Shown here one piece after another: positions 1 through 7,940 of a stretch of 64,000 bases of DNA. Both the position numbers and the translations under genes were made by a program. Source of the DNA: JACCTH01 sp035281645 (lineage in GTDB: Bacteria; Actinomycetota; Acidimicrobiia; Spongiisociales; ZC4RG35); NCBI GenBank assembly GCA_035281645.1, contig DATEDN010000079.1, positions 1 to 64,000 of the forward strand, in the 5' to 3' direction. How positions within the stretch are numbered: the stretch's first letter is position 1; every line of letters begins with the position of its first letter. The notes under the pieces were generated by a model, which ran no database searches, had not been told where the DNA came from, and saw only the letters and a list, made by a program, of their open reading frames with translations.

Positions 1-182
1 GCAGCCGGTGCCCCGCTCCAACGGAGGTGAGGATTGCGGTTGCCGGCCAACCGAATATGCGACTCGGGGTCGGGTTCGGCAAAGGCAAATTCGGACGGAA
101 TCGGCTTACCTGGCGATATCGAGTTGCTGGTCAGCTCCATCCTCCAACCATAAGCAATCAGAGTCGGCTAAGGGACCCCCCT

Positions 183-215
183 CCCGGCTTCGCCGGCTCT
201 CCCCTGAGAGGGGAG
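183..215. repeat. Two adjacent hairpins in the gene-free left end
   Basis: Bases 1-273 hold no gene that I can support; a frame closing with TGA at 28-30 could be the tail of a gene beyond the left edge. Within this stretch lie two back-to-back perfect hairpins: CCGGC/GCCGG with a TTC loop (184-196) and CTCCCCT/AGGGGAG with a GAG loop (199-215). There is no T-run after them, so a Rho-independent terminator is not clear. The arrangement looks like an interspersed intergenic repeat, but I see only this copy in the window. Confidence 0.35.
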
Positions 216-273
216 AAATCGGAGCGGGAAATTGGTCCGGAATCGGCGACTCGAGGCCGAGAATTGAAAGCTG

Positions 274-1767
274 ATGAAGCACGCCAAGGTCGCGACGCAA
301 ATGCCCTCAGCGCCCGCGGCCGAGGCCCGCTCCGAAGCGGCCTACTCGGAACCGAAGGTCGACTGGCCCGATCTCTTCATCTGGGTCGCCCTGGGCCTCT
401 TCTTCCTCGTCACGACAAGAGACCTCCTCGCCCTGCACAACAATTTCTGGACCTTCGACTACGACCTCGGGATATTCGACCAAGCCGTCTGGCTCCTGTC
501 ACGGGGCGAAGGGTTCATGACCGTGCGAGGTCTCGAGGTATTCGGCCACCACGGTTCGCTTGCCTTCTACCTGCTGGTCCCCTTCTACTGGCTGGGAGCT
601 GGGCCCAACTTTCTCAACATCGTCATGGTCTTGGCCATTTGTTTTGGTGGATGGGTGCTCTTTACGTACGGACGAACGCTGCTTGGAAATGCCTGGTGGG
701 CGCTCCTCCTCTCGGTGGCGTTTCTCCTCCACTTCACCAACAGCTGGCAGGTACGGGAGACCTTTCATCCCGAAGTAATGGCGATGGCGCCGTTCATGGC
801 GGGATACGTCGCCGCCCGAGATCAGCGGTGGCGGGCTTTCGGGATCTGGATGGCGTTGGCAATCACCTGGAAGGAGGACGTCGCACTGGCAATCCTGGTC
901 GTGGGGATCCTGCTCGTAATCCGAGGCTTGCGCCGCCCCGGCTGGATAACCATCTTCTCGTCGCTCGCCTATTTCGTATTGGTCACCCGCCTCCTGATCC
1001 CCGCCTTCTCGGATGGGGTGGTGTTCTACGAGAATTTTTACGGCGATCTCGGCGCCAGCCCCATCGACATCGCCCGGACCGCTCTCACAGATCCGACAGT
1101 CGTCGGTGGCACGCTCGGCGAGCACGACTTCTTCGGCTACGTCCGCGATCTTCTGGCCCCCTTTGCTTTCGTGCCGCTCTTGTCTCCCTTGACACTTCTG
1201 ATCGCCATTCCTCAGGTCCTGGCCAACCTCCTGACGGTTGTCGATTGGACGCAGAATCTTCGAGTTCATTACGCAGCGATGCCGCTAGCGGCTGCCTCCC
1301 TGGCAATGGTCGAAGGAGTTGCCCGGCTCAGACGAATTGGGCTGCAGAGATTCGCCTTGGGGGCCGTCGCCGCCATGTCACTGGCCACGGCGGTGGCCTG
1401 GGGAACCCTGCCGTTCGGGGTTGAATACGACCGCGGTATCTGGCCCATCTATGGGAACGACCGTCGTCCGCTGCTGGAAGCAGCCGTGGGCATGCCCGAG
1501 CCCACAGCCAGCGTCACCGCCACCTACAACCTGACTCCGCACCTCACTCACCGGAGGGTGATCTACACCTGGCCCAACCCCTGGCGGGCCCTGCACTGGG
1601 GAACCGGGACCGAGCAACCTCCTGACCCCTCCGTAATCGAGTGGCTGGTGATCGACAAAACGGTGCTCGGCGACTCGGTAGCCGAGTTCGAGTCGGTCAT
1701 CGCCGAGGAGTCGTGGGACGTCCTGATGGACGAGAGTGGAGTCTTCGTGGCCAGACGCGTTCCCTAG
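274..1767 (+). CDS. DUF2079 family polytopic membrane protein
   Basis: A 497-residue integral membrane protein with many hydrophobic segments from about residue 30 onward. The FDLGIFDQ motif after the first membrane segment, the HPE motif near 165 and the WKED motif near 205 are typical of the DUF2079 family, which shares architecture with multi-spanning glycosyltransferases of the GT-C type. The substrate is unknown. The C-terminal 120 residues are less hydrophobic and probably extracytoplasmic. The ATG at 274 follows AATTGAAAGCTG with only a weak ribosome-binding site. The gene ends 23 bases before etfB and may be co-transcribed with it, although no functional link is obvious. Confidence 0.8.
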   Translation: MKHAKVATQMPSAPAAEARSEAAYSEPKVDWPDLFIWVALGLFFLVTTRDLLALHNNFWTFDYDLGIFDQAVWLLSRGEGFMTVRGLEVFGHHGSLAFYLLVPFYWLGAGPNFLNIVMVLAICFGGWVLFTYGRTLLGNAWWALLLSVAFLLHFTNSWQVRETFHPEVMAMAPFMAGYVAARDQRWRAFGIWMALAITWKEDVALAILVVGILLVIRGLRRPGWITIFSSLAYFVLVTRLLIPAFSDGVVFYENFYGDLGASPIDIARTALTDPTVVGGTLGEHDFFGYVRDLLAPFAFVPLLSPLTLLIAIPQVLANLLTVVDWTQNLRVHYAAMPLAAASLAMVEGVARLRRIGLQRFALGAVAAMSLATAVAWGTLPFGVEYDRGIWPIYGNDRRPLLEAAVGMPEPTASVTATYNLTPHLTHRRVIYTWPNPWRALHWGTGTEQPPDPSVIEWLVIDKTVLGDSVAEFESVIAEESWDVLMDESGVFVARRVP

Positions 1768-1790
1768 CTGGAGCCGATACCGTTGCTGGG

Positions 1791-2555
1791 GTGAAGATCC
1801 TGGTCTGCGTCAAGCGAGTTCCCGCTCCCGGGGCGCGCATCAACCTCACCCCTGATTCCCGGTCGATTGACGCCCGACATCTGTCTTTCACCGTCAGCCC
1901 TCATGAAGAATGCGCGGTCGAGGAGGCCATTCGTCTCAAAGAGTTACACGGGGGATCGGTCACGATCCTTACCCTGGGAAGCGCTGAGGCCGAGGAGCAG
2001 CTTCGCTACGCGATCTCAGTCGGAGCCGATGAAGCGGATCTGATCACCGCCGACGAAATCGACATCGACCCGCAGGCGACCGCCTCCGCCTTGAGCGACC
2101 GCATCACCGAACTCGAGGGTGCGAGCGATCCTTTCGACCTAATCCTGGTCGGGAATGAGTCGGCCGATGCCGGTGGGTATCAGGTTGGTGTTCGGATCGC
2201 TCATGCTCTCGGCCGGCCCGTCATCAGCGGGATCAAGGGGCTCAAGGTTGAGGATCAAACGATCGAGGCGCGAAGGGAGATAGACGGAGGGTTTGAGATC
2301 TATTCCTTACCGCTCCCGGCCATCGTGGCGGTCAAGGAAGGCATCAACCTCCCCCGTTATCCCACCCTGCCGGGTCGCCTTCGAGCGAAAAAAGCAGAGG
2401 TCAGGAAAGTCGCTTATCAGCAGAATGCCGGAGGGTTGACCATGGTTTCGCTTGCTACTCCGGTCGAGCAACAGACTGCCACCCGGGTCTTGGGCCGGGG
2501 AGCCGAAGCCGCACCGGCGGTAGTCGATCTCTTCGAGGAGCTCGGGCTCCTGTGA
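1791..2555 (+). CDS. etfB: Electron transfer flavoprotein subunit beta
   Basis: A 254-residue ETF beta subunit, the AMP-binding half of the heterodimer that carries electrons from flavin dehydrogenases to the quinone pool. The family opening KILVCVKRVPAP follows directly after the GTG at 1791, which sets the start; an upstream in-frame extension would run back into the DUF2079 gene. The N-terminal segment has the usual SPHEECAVEEAIRLKE stretch, and the LVGNESADAG region and the conserved NLPRYPTLPGRLRAKK stretch follow. Length and order match the family. The stop overlaps the etfA start by four bases. Because dimethylglycine and sarcosine dehydrogenases commonly use ETF, it may serve the betaine enzymes encoded further along, but that is inference. 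Confidence 0.93.
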   Translation: MKILVCVKRVPAPGARINLTPDSRSIDARHLSFTVSPHEECAVEEAIRLKELHGGSVTILTLGSAEAEEQLRYAISVGADEADLITADEIDIDPQATASALSDRITELEGASDPFDLILVGNESADAGGYQVGVRIAHALGRPVISGIKGLKVEDQTIEARREIDGGFEIYSLPLPAIVAVKEGINLPRYPTLPGRLRAKKAEVRKVAYQQNAGGLTMVSLATPVEQQTATRVLGRGAEAAPAVVDLFEELGLL

Positions 2556-3475
2556 GCAGGATCCTGGTTCTTGTCGGCGAGTCCGAGGAGCTCGACCGCC
2601 AGGCATTATCGCTGGCGTCCACCCTTGGCTCAATCGAGCTGGTGTCGGTTGGCCCGACCAAGATCGGAGGAGCCGAGAAGTCTTGGCAGATCGAAAGCCC
2701 GGTCCTCTCCGACTACGCCCCGGAAGCCATCGCCGAGAGCTTCGCCCAGCTGATCGGACAGGAAATGCCTACGGCAGCCATCGCTGCCGGCACCGAGCGG
2801 AATAACGAGATCATGGCGCATCTGGCGGCGCTGCTCGACCTGCCGCTCGCCACCAACGTCCTCACCGTTATTGCCGACCGGGAGGACTGGCGCCTCACCA
2901 GGGTGCGCTGGGGAGGGAGCCTGATCGAAGAGGCCACCCTCTCGGCTTTTCTCAAGCTTCTGACGGTGGCACCGCATTCGCAGCCAGTCTGGGAGGGATC
3001 CGGAACGCCTGCTTTGCAGATATTCGAACCCGAGTTGGGAGACGAGCTGAGTAGAACTCGGGTCCGAGAGCGGGTGACCCTTGACGAAGGGATCACCCTC
3101 ACGACGGCACCGGTGATCGTGAGCGGCGGGCGCGGGGTGGGCTCGGCGGAAGGATTCGCCGTGCTCGAGGAACTTGCCGGCCTGCTCGGGGGGGCGGTGG
3201 GGTGCTCGCGGGTGGTGACCAACAACGGATGGCGATCGCATCGAGACCAGGTGGGGCAAACTGGCACCAGGGTGGCACCCCAGCTCTATGTGGCCTGCGG
3301 GATCTCGGGCGCGATCCAGCATTGGGTGGGGATGATGGCGGCCAAGAAAGTATTGGCAATCAACACCGATCCCGAGGCTCCCATGGTGACCAAGGCCGAC
3401 TACGCCGTGATCGGAGATCTCCACGAAGTGCTCCCCGCCATCATCGCCGAGATCAGACGGCGCCAGGAGAACTGA
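2552..3475 (+). CDS. etfA: Electron transfer flavoprotein subunit alpha
   Basis: A 307-residue ETF alpha subunit, the FAD-carrying partner of EtfB. The N-terminal half is the variable alpha/beta domain. The C-terminal 130 residues form the FAD domain, with VSGGRGVG, the GQTGTRVAPQLYVACG motif, GISGAIQH and the KADYAVIGD end all visible. Translation starts at GTG 2552, overlapping the etfB stop by four bases, so the two subunits are translationally coupled. The stop overlaps the next ATG by one base, which places the TfoX-like gene in the same transcript. Confidence 0.94.
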   Translation: MSRILVLVGESEELDRQALSLASTLGSIELVSVGPTKIGGAEKSWQIESPVLSDYAPEAIAESFAQLIGQEMPTAAIAAGTERNNEIMAHLAALLDLPLATNVLTVIADREDWRLTRVRWGGSLIEEATLSAFLKLLTVAPHSQPVWEGSGTPALQIFEPELGDELSRTRVRERVTLDEGITLTTAPVIVSGGRGVGSAEGFAVLEELAGLLGGAVGCSRVVTNNGWRSHRDQVGQTGTRVAPQLYVACGISGAIQHWVGMMAAKKVLAINTDPEAPMVTKADYAVIGDLHEVLPAIIAEIRRRQEN

Positions 3476-3834
3476 TGAAGATGCCAAAGCCGAGTAATTC
3501 GGCCAAAGAATTGTTCCAGAGGCTGTTGCCGGAAGCCCCCGACGTCACCCAGCGACCGATGTTTGGCCAACTGGCCGGTTTCGTCAACGGAAACATGTTC
3601 TTGTGCCTGTTCGGGGACCGAATAGCCGTCAAGCTCTCCGGGCAGAAGGCAGACGAGTTGATGGCGATCAAAGGGGCGGGACCCTTTGTTCCCATGGAAG
3701 GCCGACCCATGAAAGGCTACGTGGTATTGCCTCTGGACTGGCACGGCAATGCCGACTTGGCCGACTATTGGGTTGAGCAGTCCCTCGCCTACGTCCGTAC
3801 TCTCCCGCCCAAACTGCCGAAAAAGAAGAAGTAG
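3475..3834 (+). CDS. TfoX/Sxy N-terminal domain protein
   Basis: A 119-residue protein consisting of a single TfoX N-terminal-like domain: the RPMFGQLAGFVNGNMFLCLFG stretch, the LSGQKADEL segment and the Y-V-LP-W end are typical. In gamma-proteobacteria the full TfoX protein regulates competence, but short actinobacterial members are small-ligand-binding or unknown proteins, so a competence role should not be assumed. The C-terminus is a lysine run. The start ATG overlaps the etfA stop (TGATG). The preceding longer open frame belongs to another frame of etfA and is not part of this gene. Confidence 0.75.
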   Translation: MKMPKPSNSAKELFQRLLPEAPDVTQRPMFGQLAGFVNGNMFLCLFGDRIAVKLSGQKADELMAIKGAGPFVPMEGRPMKGYVVLPLDWHGNADLADYWVEQSLAYVRTLPPKLPKKKK

Positions 3835-3837
3835 TCG

Positions 3838-4239
3838 ATGGACGTTCTCAAGGCCAGTCACCGGGGACGACTTGATCAGGAGCTGATTCTGTGGCTGACC
3901 ACCGTTCGCCCCAATGGGCAGCCCCAGACATTGCCGGTCTGGTTCGTGATCGACGGCCCCGATCTCCTTGTGTGGTCGCAGGAAGGAGCTCGCACCAAGA
4001 ATCTGGCGGGGAATTCGTTGGTCTCGGCCCATGTCAACGACAACGGCACCGGAGGCAACATCCTCAGCATCGAAGGGGAGGCGGTCATCGAGCCTGGTTT
4101 GGGGCTGCCCAGCCAGCACGCCCCATATGTCAAGCGTTATCAGCGACGGATGGACAAATCCCGATGGAGTTGGGACTGGTTCGACAGCGTCTACAAGGTC
4201 CCGATCCGGATCAGCCCCCGGAAGGTTCGGACGGGGTGA
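3838..4239 (+). CDS. PPOX-class (F420- or FMN-dependent) split-barrel flavoprotein
   Basis: A 133-residue split beta-barrel protein of the pyridoxamine-5'-phosphate-oxidase-like superfamily. The order ILWLTTVRPNGQPQTLPVWF, then DLLVWSQEGARTKNLAGN, then the short C-terminal half with the YVKRYQ motif resembles the actinobacterial F420-dependent group (TIGR03667-like). It probably reduces a small substrate with F420H2 or FMN; the substrate is unknown. It begins four bases after the TfoX-like stop, so it belongs to the etf transcript. Its last 29 bases overlap the 3' end of the convergent clpP. Confidence 0.75.
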   Translation: MDVLKASHRGRLDQELILWLTTVRPNGQPQTLPVWFVIDGPDLLVWSQEGARTKNLAGNSLVSAHVNDNGTGGNILSIEGEAVIEPGLGLPSQHAPYVKRYQRRMDKSRWSWDWFDSVYKVPIRISPRKVRTG

Positions 4240-4843
4240 GGCCGATCCCGGCGGGGATTCGGCTCGGAGAAAGGATCCCGTCCGCCAGCCCATAGGCCAC
4301 GGCTTCCTCGGCGCTCATCCAGTGGTCACGATCGGTGTCCTTCTCGACCCTTTCGATCGGCTGGCCGGAATGTTGCGAAAGAATCTTCACCATCGTCTGG
4401 CGGTGCCGGACGATCTCACGAGCATGAATCTCGATATCGCTCGCCTGCCCCTCGATTCCCCCGACTACATGAGGCTGGTGGATCAGCACTCGGGCGTGGG
4501 GCAAGACCATGCGCTTCCCTGGAGCACCAGAGGCCAGGATGACCGCCGCCGCCGAGGCGGCGAGACCGATACAGGTCGTGGCCACCTCTGGGCGAAGGCT
4601 CTGAATCGTGTCGTAGATCGCCATCATCGCCGATCCCTCACCCCCGGGTGAGTTGATGTAGAGGTGAACGTCTTTGTCGGGGTCCTCGGCTTCGAGATAG
4701 AGGAGCTGGGCGACGATGAGATTGGCCACCTCGGCGTCCAACTGTCGCCCAAAGAAGACGATTCGCTGTCCGAGGAGCTGGGAGTAGATGTCGTAAGCCC
4801 GCTCACCTCTTGGCGTCTGTTCGATGACCGTCGGTATCAACAT
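4211..4843 (-). CDS. clpP: ATP-dependent Clp protease proteolytic subunit
   Basis: A 210-residue ClpP serine protease that assembles into a tetradecameric chamber fed by ClpX or ClpC. The catalytic triad is in place: Ser97 in GLAASAAA, His122 in LIHQP, Asp171 in the DTDRDHWMSA segment, the same numbering as the E. coli mature enzyme. The INSPGG motif is at 63-68. AGGAGG lies seven bases before the ATG at 4843, a strong ribosome-binding site. The usual neighbours (second clpP, clpX, tig) are absent, so this is an isolated copy. The GLAAS motif carries Leu where most ClpPs have Gln. An inverted repeat lies just upstream, shared with the divergent SRPBCC/ArsR operon. Confidence 0.92.
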   Translation of the reverse strand: MLIPTVIEQTPRGERAYDIYSQLLGQRIVFFGRQLDAEVANLIVAQLLYLEAEDPDKDVHLYINSPGGEGSAMMAIYDTIQSLRPEVATTCIGLAASAAAVILASGAPGKRMVLPHARVLIHQPHVVGGIEGQASDIEIHAREIVRHRQTMVKILSQHSGQPIERVEKDTDRDHWMSAEEAVAYGLADGILSPSRIPAGIGLTPSEPSGG

Positions 4844-4857
4844 GGGCTAACCTCCTG

Positions 4858-4909
4858 TGCAACCTTGAAGTTGCAGACCAGCCTACACCACACGCAACCG
4901 AGAAGTTGC
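4858..4909. promoter_or_regulatory. Two GCAAC-N6-GTTGC inverted repeats, candidate ArsR operators
   Basis: Two copies of GCAAC-N6-GTTGC lie in the divergent gap between clpP and the SRPBCC/ArsR pair: 4859-4874 (spacer CTTGAA) and 4894-4909 (spacer CGAGAA). The centres are 35 bases apart. ArsR-family repressors bind short dyads at their own promoters, and the operon to the right encodes one, so autoregulation is likely. The left copy lies in the clpP leader, so clpP could be affected too. Binding itself is inferred from sequence symmetry and position. Confidence 0.5.
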
Positions 4910-4911
4910 AC

Positions 4912-5265
4912 GTGAACCTCTTGCCAAAGGTGGAGCGATCGCTGCATCTCCACCGAGCTCCAACCGAGCTGTGGGAGCACCTCGTCCGTGGCGAAATGGC
5001 GTCGGTGTGGATGGGAGGGGAGATGACTATCGCGCCCCGCTTGGGCGGACCGGTGTCGCTGATCGTCGAGGGAAGCCCGCCGGTCTTCGGCACGGTCGAG
5101 GAAATCCTCCCCGGTCGCTCGATCACCTGGACCTGGCGCACCGCCGAGGGTGAGCCCACCCAGGTGGTGTTCAACATCGAAGCCGACGGCGAGGGCTCGC
5201 TGCTCAGGGTTAGTGAGGAGCTCATTCCCTACGAAATCGTGATCATTCCCCCGGTCCTGAATTGA
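4912..5265 (+). CDS. SRPBCC (START/Bet v 1-like) domain protein
   Basis: About 117 residues with the helix-grip SRPBCC pattern seen in AHSA1-like proteins: an N-terminal RSLHLHRAPTELWEHL strand-helix unit, GGPVSLIVEG, a GTVEEILPGRSITWTW strand pair and a terminal strand. It lacks the long C-terminal helix of larger members and is short. GTG at 4912 is preferred over the TTG at 4906 because GAGAAG is at reasonable distance and the TTG lies inside the candidate operator. The stop overlaps the ATG of the ArsR gene by one base. Such SRPBCC/ArsR pairs are common in actinobacteria; the ligand is unknown. Confidence 0.7.
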   Translation: MNLLPKVERSLHLHRAPTELWEHLVRGEMASVWMGGEMTIAPRLGGPVSLIVEGSPPVFGTVEEILPGRSITWTWRTAEGEPTQVVFNIEADGEGSLLRVSEELIPYEIVIIPPVLN

Positions 5266-5558
5266 TGGACGTGTTCTCCGCCCTTTCCGACCCCACTCGT
5301 CGAGAGTTGATCCGCAACCTCGCTGAAGGTCCCGCCACGGCCACCCAGCTCTCCCGGCAGTTCCCGATCAGCAGGCAGGCGATAACGAAGCACCTCGCCG
5401 CCCTCGATGAGGCCGGCCTGGTCGACCGCAACGCCTCGGGCCGCGAGATTCGCTATTCCCTACGAACCGAGCGCCTGGATGAGGTTTCCCTATGGGTGGC
5501 CGAGGTCGGCGCCAGCTGGGACCAGCGGCTCGCCAAACTGAAGGACCAGATCCGCTGA
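5265..5558 (+). CDS. ArsR-family winged helix-turn-helix regulator
   Basis: A 97-residue ArsR-like repressor. The start MDVFSALSDPTRRELIRNL, the recognition helix ISRQAITKHLAALDEAGLV and the wing ASGREIRYSL are standard. No metal-binding Cys pair is visible (there is no ELCVCD-type motif), so it probably does not sense metals through that site. It is of the type coupled to SRPBCC proteins. ATG 5265 overlaps the preceding stop; a TTG three bases earlier is also possible. It probably represses its own operon through the GCAAC-N6-GTTGC dyads upstream. Confidence 0.85.
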   Translation: MDVFSALSDPTRRELIRNLAEGPATATQLSRQFPISRQAITKHLAALDEAGLVDRNASGREIRYSLRTERLDEVSLWVAEVGASWDQRLAKLKDQIR

Positions 5559-5619
5559 CGCCCCTTGCGGGGCCGAAACTGTTGCCCAGCCGCGGTGACA
5601 GCCCTCCGTCGCGATGTTC

Positions 5620-6438
5620 TTACCAGAGGCTGCCGGCGGAGACCCGCAGGTCCTCCATTGTGATCCCCTTGGCCCCGTCGCTACAGAGAAAGAGGGCCAG
5701 GGCTCCGATCTCGGTCGGGGAGATCAACCGGCCCTGGGGGTTGGACTTCTCGACGTCGGCCACATAGTCGTCGCCGGTGCGTTGCTCGTGCTCGGCGATG
5801 TCGGTCATCCACGCCCGGCCGAAAGAGGTATCGACCCAAGTGGGACTGATGGCGTTGCAGGTAACCCCGTGGGGCGCCCCCTCCAACGCCACCGCCCGGG
5901 TCAGTCCGACCACTCCAGCTTTTGATGCGCAATAGGCGCCCGAGGTGGCTGCCCCCACCGAAGCCGCGGTCGAGGCGAGGTTGACGATCCTCCCCCACTT
6001 GCGCTCGATCATCGCGGGCAAGACCCGCTTGATGGTTCGATAGGTGCCGTTGAGGTTCACGTCGATGACCTTGTTCCAGAGTCCGTCGTCATGCCCGACG
6101 ATGGCTTGCTCCGCGGTGATGCCGGCGGCGTTCACGAGGATGTCTACCGGACCCAAGCGCTCGACGGTGGCACGACAGAAATCGTCGACCGACTGATCGG
6201 AGGTGACGTCGAGGTTCATCCCCAAAGCTTCTGAGCCCAACTGCGAGAGGGCGTCGTCCAGCTGCTCCTGTCCCGGAAGATAGGTCAGCTCGCCATCGGC
6301 CCGCTGCCCGCCGGCAAGGAGGGATCCGATCGCCAGCCGGGCGCCGGCCCCGGCCAGGGCCGAGGCAATCGCCAGCCCCATGCCGGAGGCGCCGCCGGTG
6401 ACCATGGCGGTCCGACCCGCCAGGAAATTGTCAGCCAC
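5620..6438 (-). CDS. Short-chain dehydrogenase/reductase
   Basis: A 272-residue classical SDR. TGGASGMG (14-21) is the dinucleotide motif, NAAG is at 103-106, and the catalytic Ser156, Tyr169 and Lys173 (YCASK) are present. The insertion of about 15 residues between the first helix and the NLDV segment is unusual. GTG at 6438 follows AAGGAG at good spacing. It lies 27 bases downstream of betB and so probably in the proVW-betB transcript. The substrate is unknown; oxidation of an alcohol related to choline or another betaine precursor is a reasonable but unproven guess. Confidence 0.82.
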   Translation of the reverse strand: MADNFLAGRTAMVTGGASGMGLAIASALAGAGARLAIGSLLAGGQRADGELTYLPGQEQLDDALSQLGSEALGMNLDVTSDQSVDDFCRATVERLGPVDILVNAAGITAEQAIVGHDDGLWNKVIDVNLNGTYRTIKRVLPAMIERKWGRIVNLASTAASVGAATSGAYCASKAGVVGLTRAVALEGAPHGVTCNAISPTWVDTSFGRAWMTDIAEHEQRTGDDYVADVEKSNPQGRLISPTEIGALALFLCSDGAKGITMEDLRVSAGSLW

Positions 6439-6465
6439 GTTGTCTCCTTGGATTAGTTGTTCGAG

Positions 6466-7926
6466 TTAGTACGGCGCCGCCACGTCGCCCATCTCCACGT
6501 AGACGCTCTTCAGCTGCGTGTAGTGGCCGATGGTCGTGAGGCTGTTCTCGCGTCCGATGCCCGATTGCTTGTATCCCCCGAAGGGCATCTCGATCGGAGT
6601 GACGTTGTAATTGTTGATCCAGGTGGTGCCAGCCTCGAGTTTGGCGACGACGCGATGAGCTCTGGTGATGTCGCGGGTGAAAACCCCGGCCGCGAGCCCG
6701 TAGTCGGTGTCATTGGCCCGAGCGATCACTTCGTCCTCGTCGAAAAAGGTCAAGATGGCCATCACCGGCCCAAAAATTTCCTCCCGAACGATCTTCATGT
6801 CGTCGCTGCAGCCATCGAAAACTGTGGGCTCGACAAAGTATCCGTTCCGTAGCTCGGGATCGTCGGGGCGCCTACCCCCGATGAGGACCTTGGCCCCGGC
6901 CTTCTTGCCCGCCTCGATATAGGCCAGGACCTTGTCGAGATGCTCTTGGGAGATGAGTGCCCCCACATGGGTATCCGGATCCATGGGGTCGCCGATCCTC
7001 ATCTTGGAGGTGCGGGTAACCAGCTTGTCGACGAATTCGGAGTGCACGTCCTCATGGACGAAGACGCGGGTGCCGTTGGAGCAGATCTCCCCCTGGGTGT
7101 AGAAGTTGGCCATCAGTGCGGCCGAGACCGCGTTGTCGAGATCTGCATCTTCGAAAACTATGAGCGGTGACTTGCCCCCCAGCTCCAGAGTGACGTTCTT
7201 CAACGTCGAAGCGGCGTTCGCCATCACCAGCTTGCCGGTTCCAACCTCCCCGGTGAGCGAAACCTTGGCCACCCCGGGATGGGAGACCAGGGCCTCTCCG
7301 GTCCGGTGGTCGCCCTGCACAACGTTGAAGACGCCATCGGGCAGACCGGCTTCGGTGTAAATCTCGGCTAGTCGCAAGGCGGTGAGGGGGGTGAGCTCTG
7401 CGGGTTTGAAGACCATCGAGTTGCCACAGGCGAGGGCCGGTCCCGACTTCCAGCAGGCGATCTGGATGGGGTAATTCCAAGCCCCGATCCCAGCGCATAC
7501 CCCGAGCGGCTCCCGGCGGGTATAGACCCAAGAGTTGGCGAGTTGAAAGGTTTCGCCGTGGATCGAGGCCGCCAACCCGGCGTAATACTCGATGGCGTCG
7601 GCCCCGGAGAGGACATCGACCGCGACGGCCTCCTGCCAGGGCTTGCCGGTATCTGCCACCTCGAGCCGGGCGAGGTCCTCGTTGTATCGACGGAGCAGGG
7701 CTACCGCCCGGTTGAGAATCCGACCCCGCTCTGCGCCGCTCAGGTCCCGCCATGACTCAAACCCTTCCCGAGCCGATGCCACGGCTCGGTCAACATCGTC
7801 GGGGCCGGCGTGTTGGACCTGGCAAATCACCTCGCCCGTCGCCGGATTGATGGTTTGGAACGTCTCGCCACTGGTGGCCTCGGTCCGCCGGCCCGCGATA
7901 AAGAGACCTTGTTCCGGCAGCTGCAT
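6466..7926 (-). CDS. betB: Betaine aldehyde dehydrogenase
   Basis: A 486-residue aldehyde dehydrogenase resembling E. coli BetB along its whole length, for example VYTRREPLG and AGIGAWNYPIQIA around 135-157. Catalytic Glu248 (in ELGGK) and the nucleophile Cys282 (GEICSNGTRVF) are present. It oxidises betaine aldehyde to glycine betaine with NAD. It lies 14 bases after proW in the same direction with no clear ribosome-binding site before ATG 7926, which suggests coupling. No choline dehydrogenase or choline oxidase is next to it, so the aldehyde source is outside the window, unless the SDR or the P450 plays some part. Confidence 0.9.
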   Translation of the reverse strand: MQLPEQGLFIAGRRTEATSGETFQTINPATGEVICQVQHAGPDDVDRAVASAREGFESWRDLSGAERGRILNRAVALLRRYNEDLARLEVADTGKPWQEAVAVDVLSGADAIEYYAGLAASIHGETFQLANSWVYTRREPLGVCAGIGAWNYPIQIACWKSGPALACGNSMVFKPAELTPLTALRLAEIYTEAGLPDGVFNVVQGDHRTGEALVSHPGVAKVSLTGEVGTGKLVMANAASTLKNVTLELGGKSPLIVFEDADLDNAVSAALMANFYTQGEICSNGTRVFVHEDVHSEFVDKLVTRTSKMRIGDPMDPDTHVGALISQEHLDKVLAYIEAGKKAGAKVLIGGRRPDDPELRNGYFVEPTVFDGCSDDMKIVREEIFGPVMAILTFFDEDEVIARANDTDYGLAAGVFTRDITRAHRVVAKLEAGTTWINNYNVTPIEMPFGGYKQSGIGRENSLTTIGHYTQLKSVYVEMGDVAAPY

Positions 7927-7940
7927 AAAACGGAACGCTA

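Noticed and set aside
1..273. Open frames through the left end without a stop, up to 88 codons
   Set aside because: No start with a ribosome-binding site, no recognised domain, and they run into the DUF2079 gene in another frame; long frames without stops are common in such GC-rich DNA.
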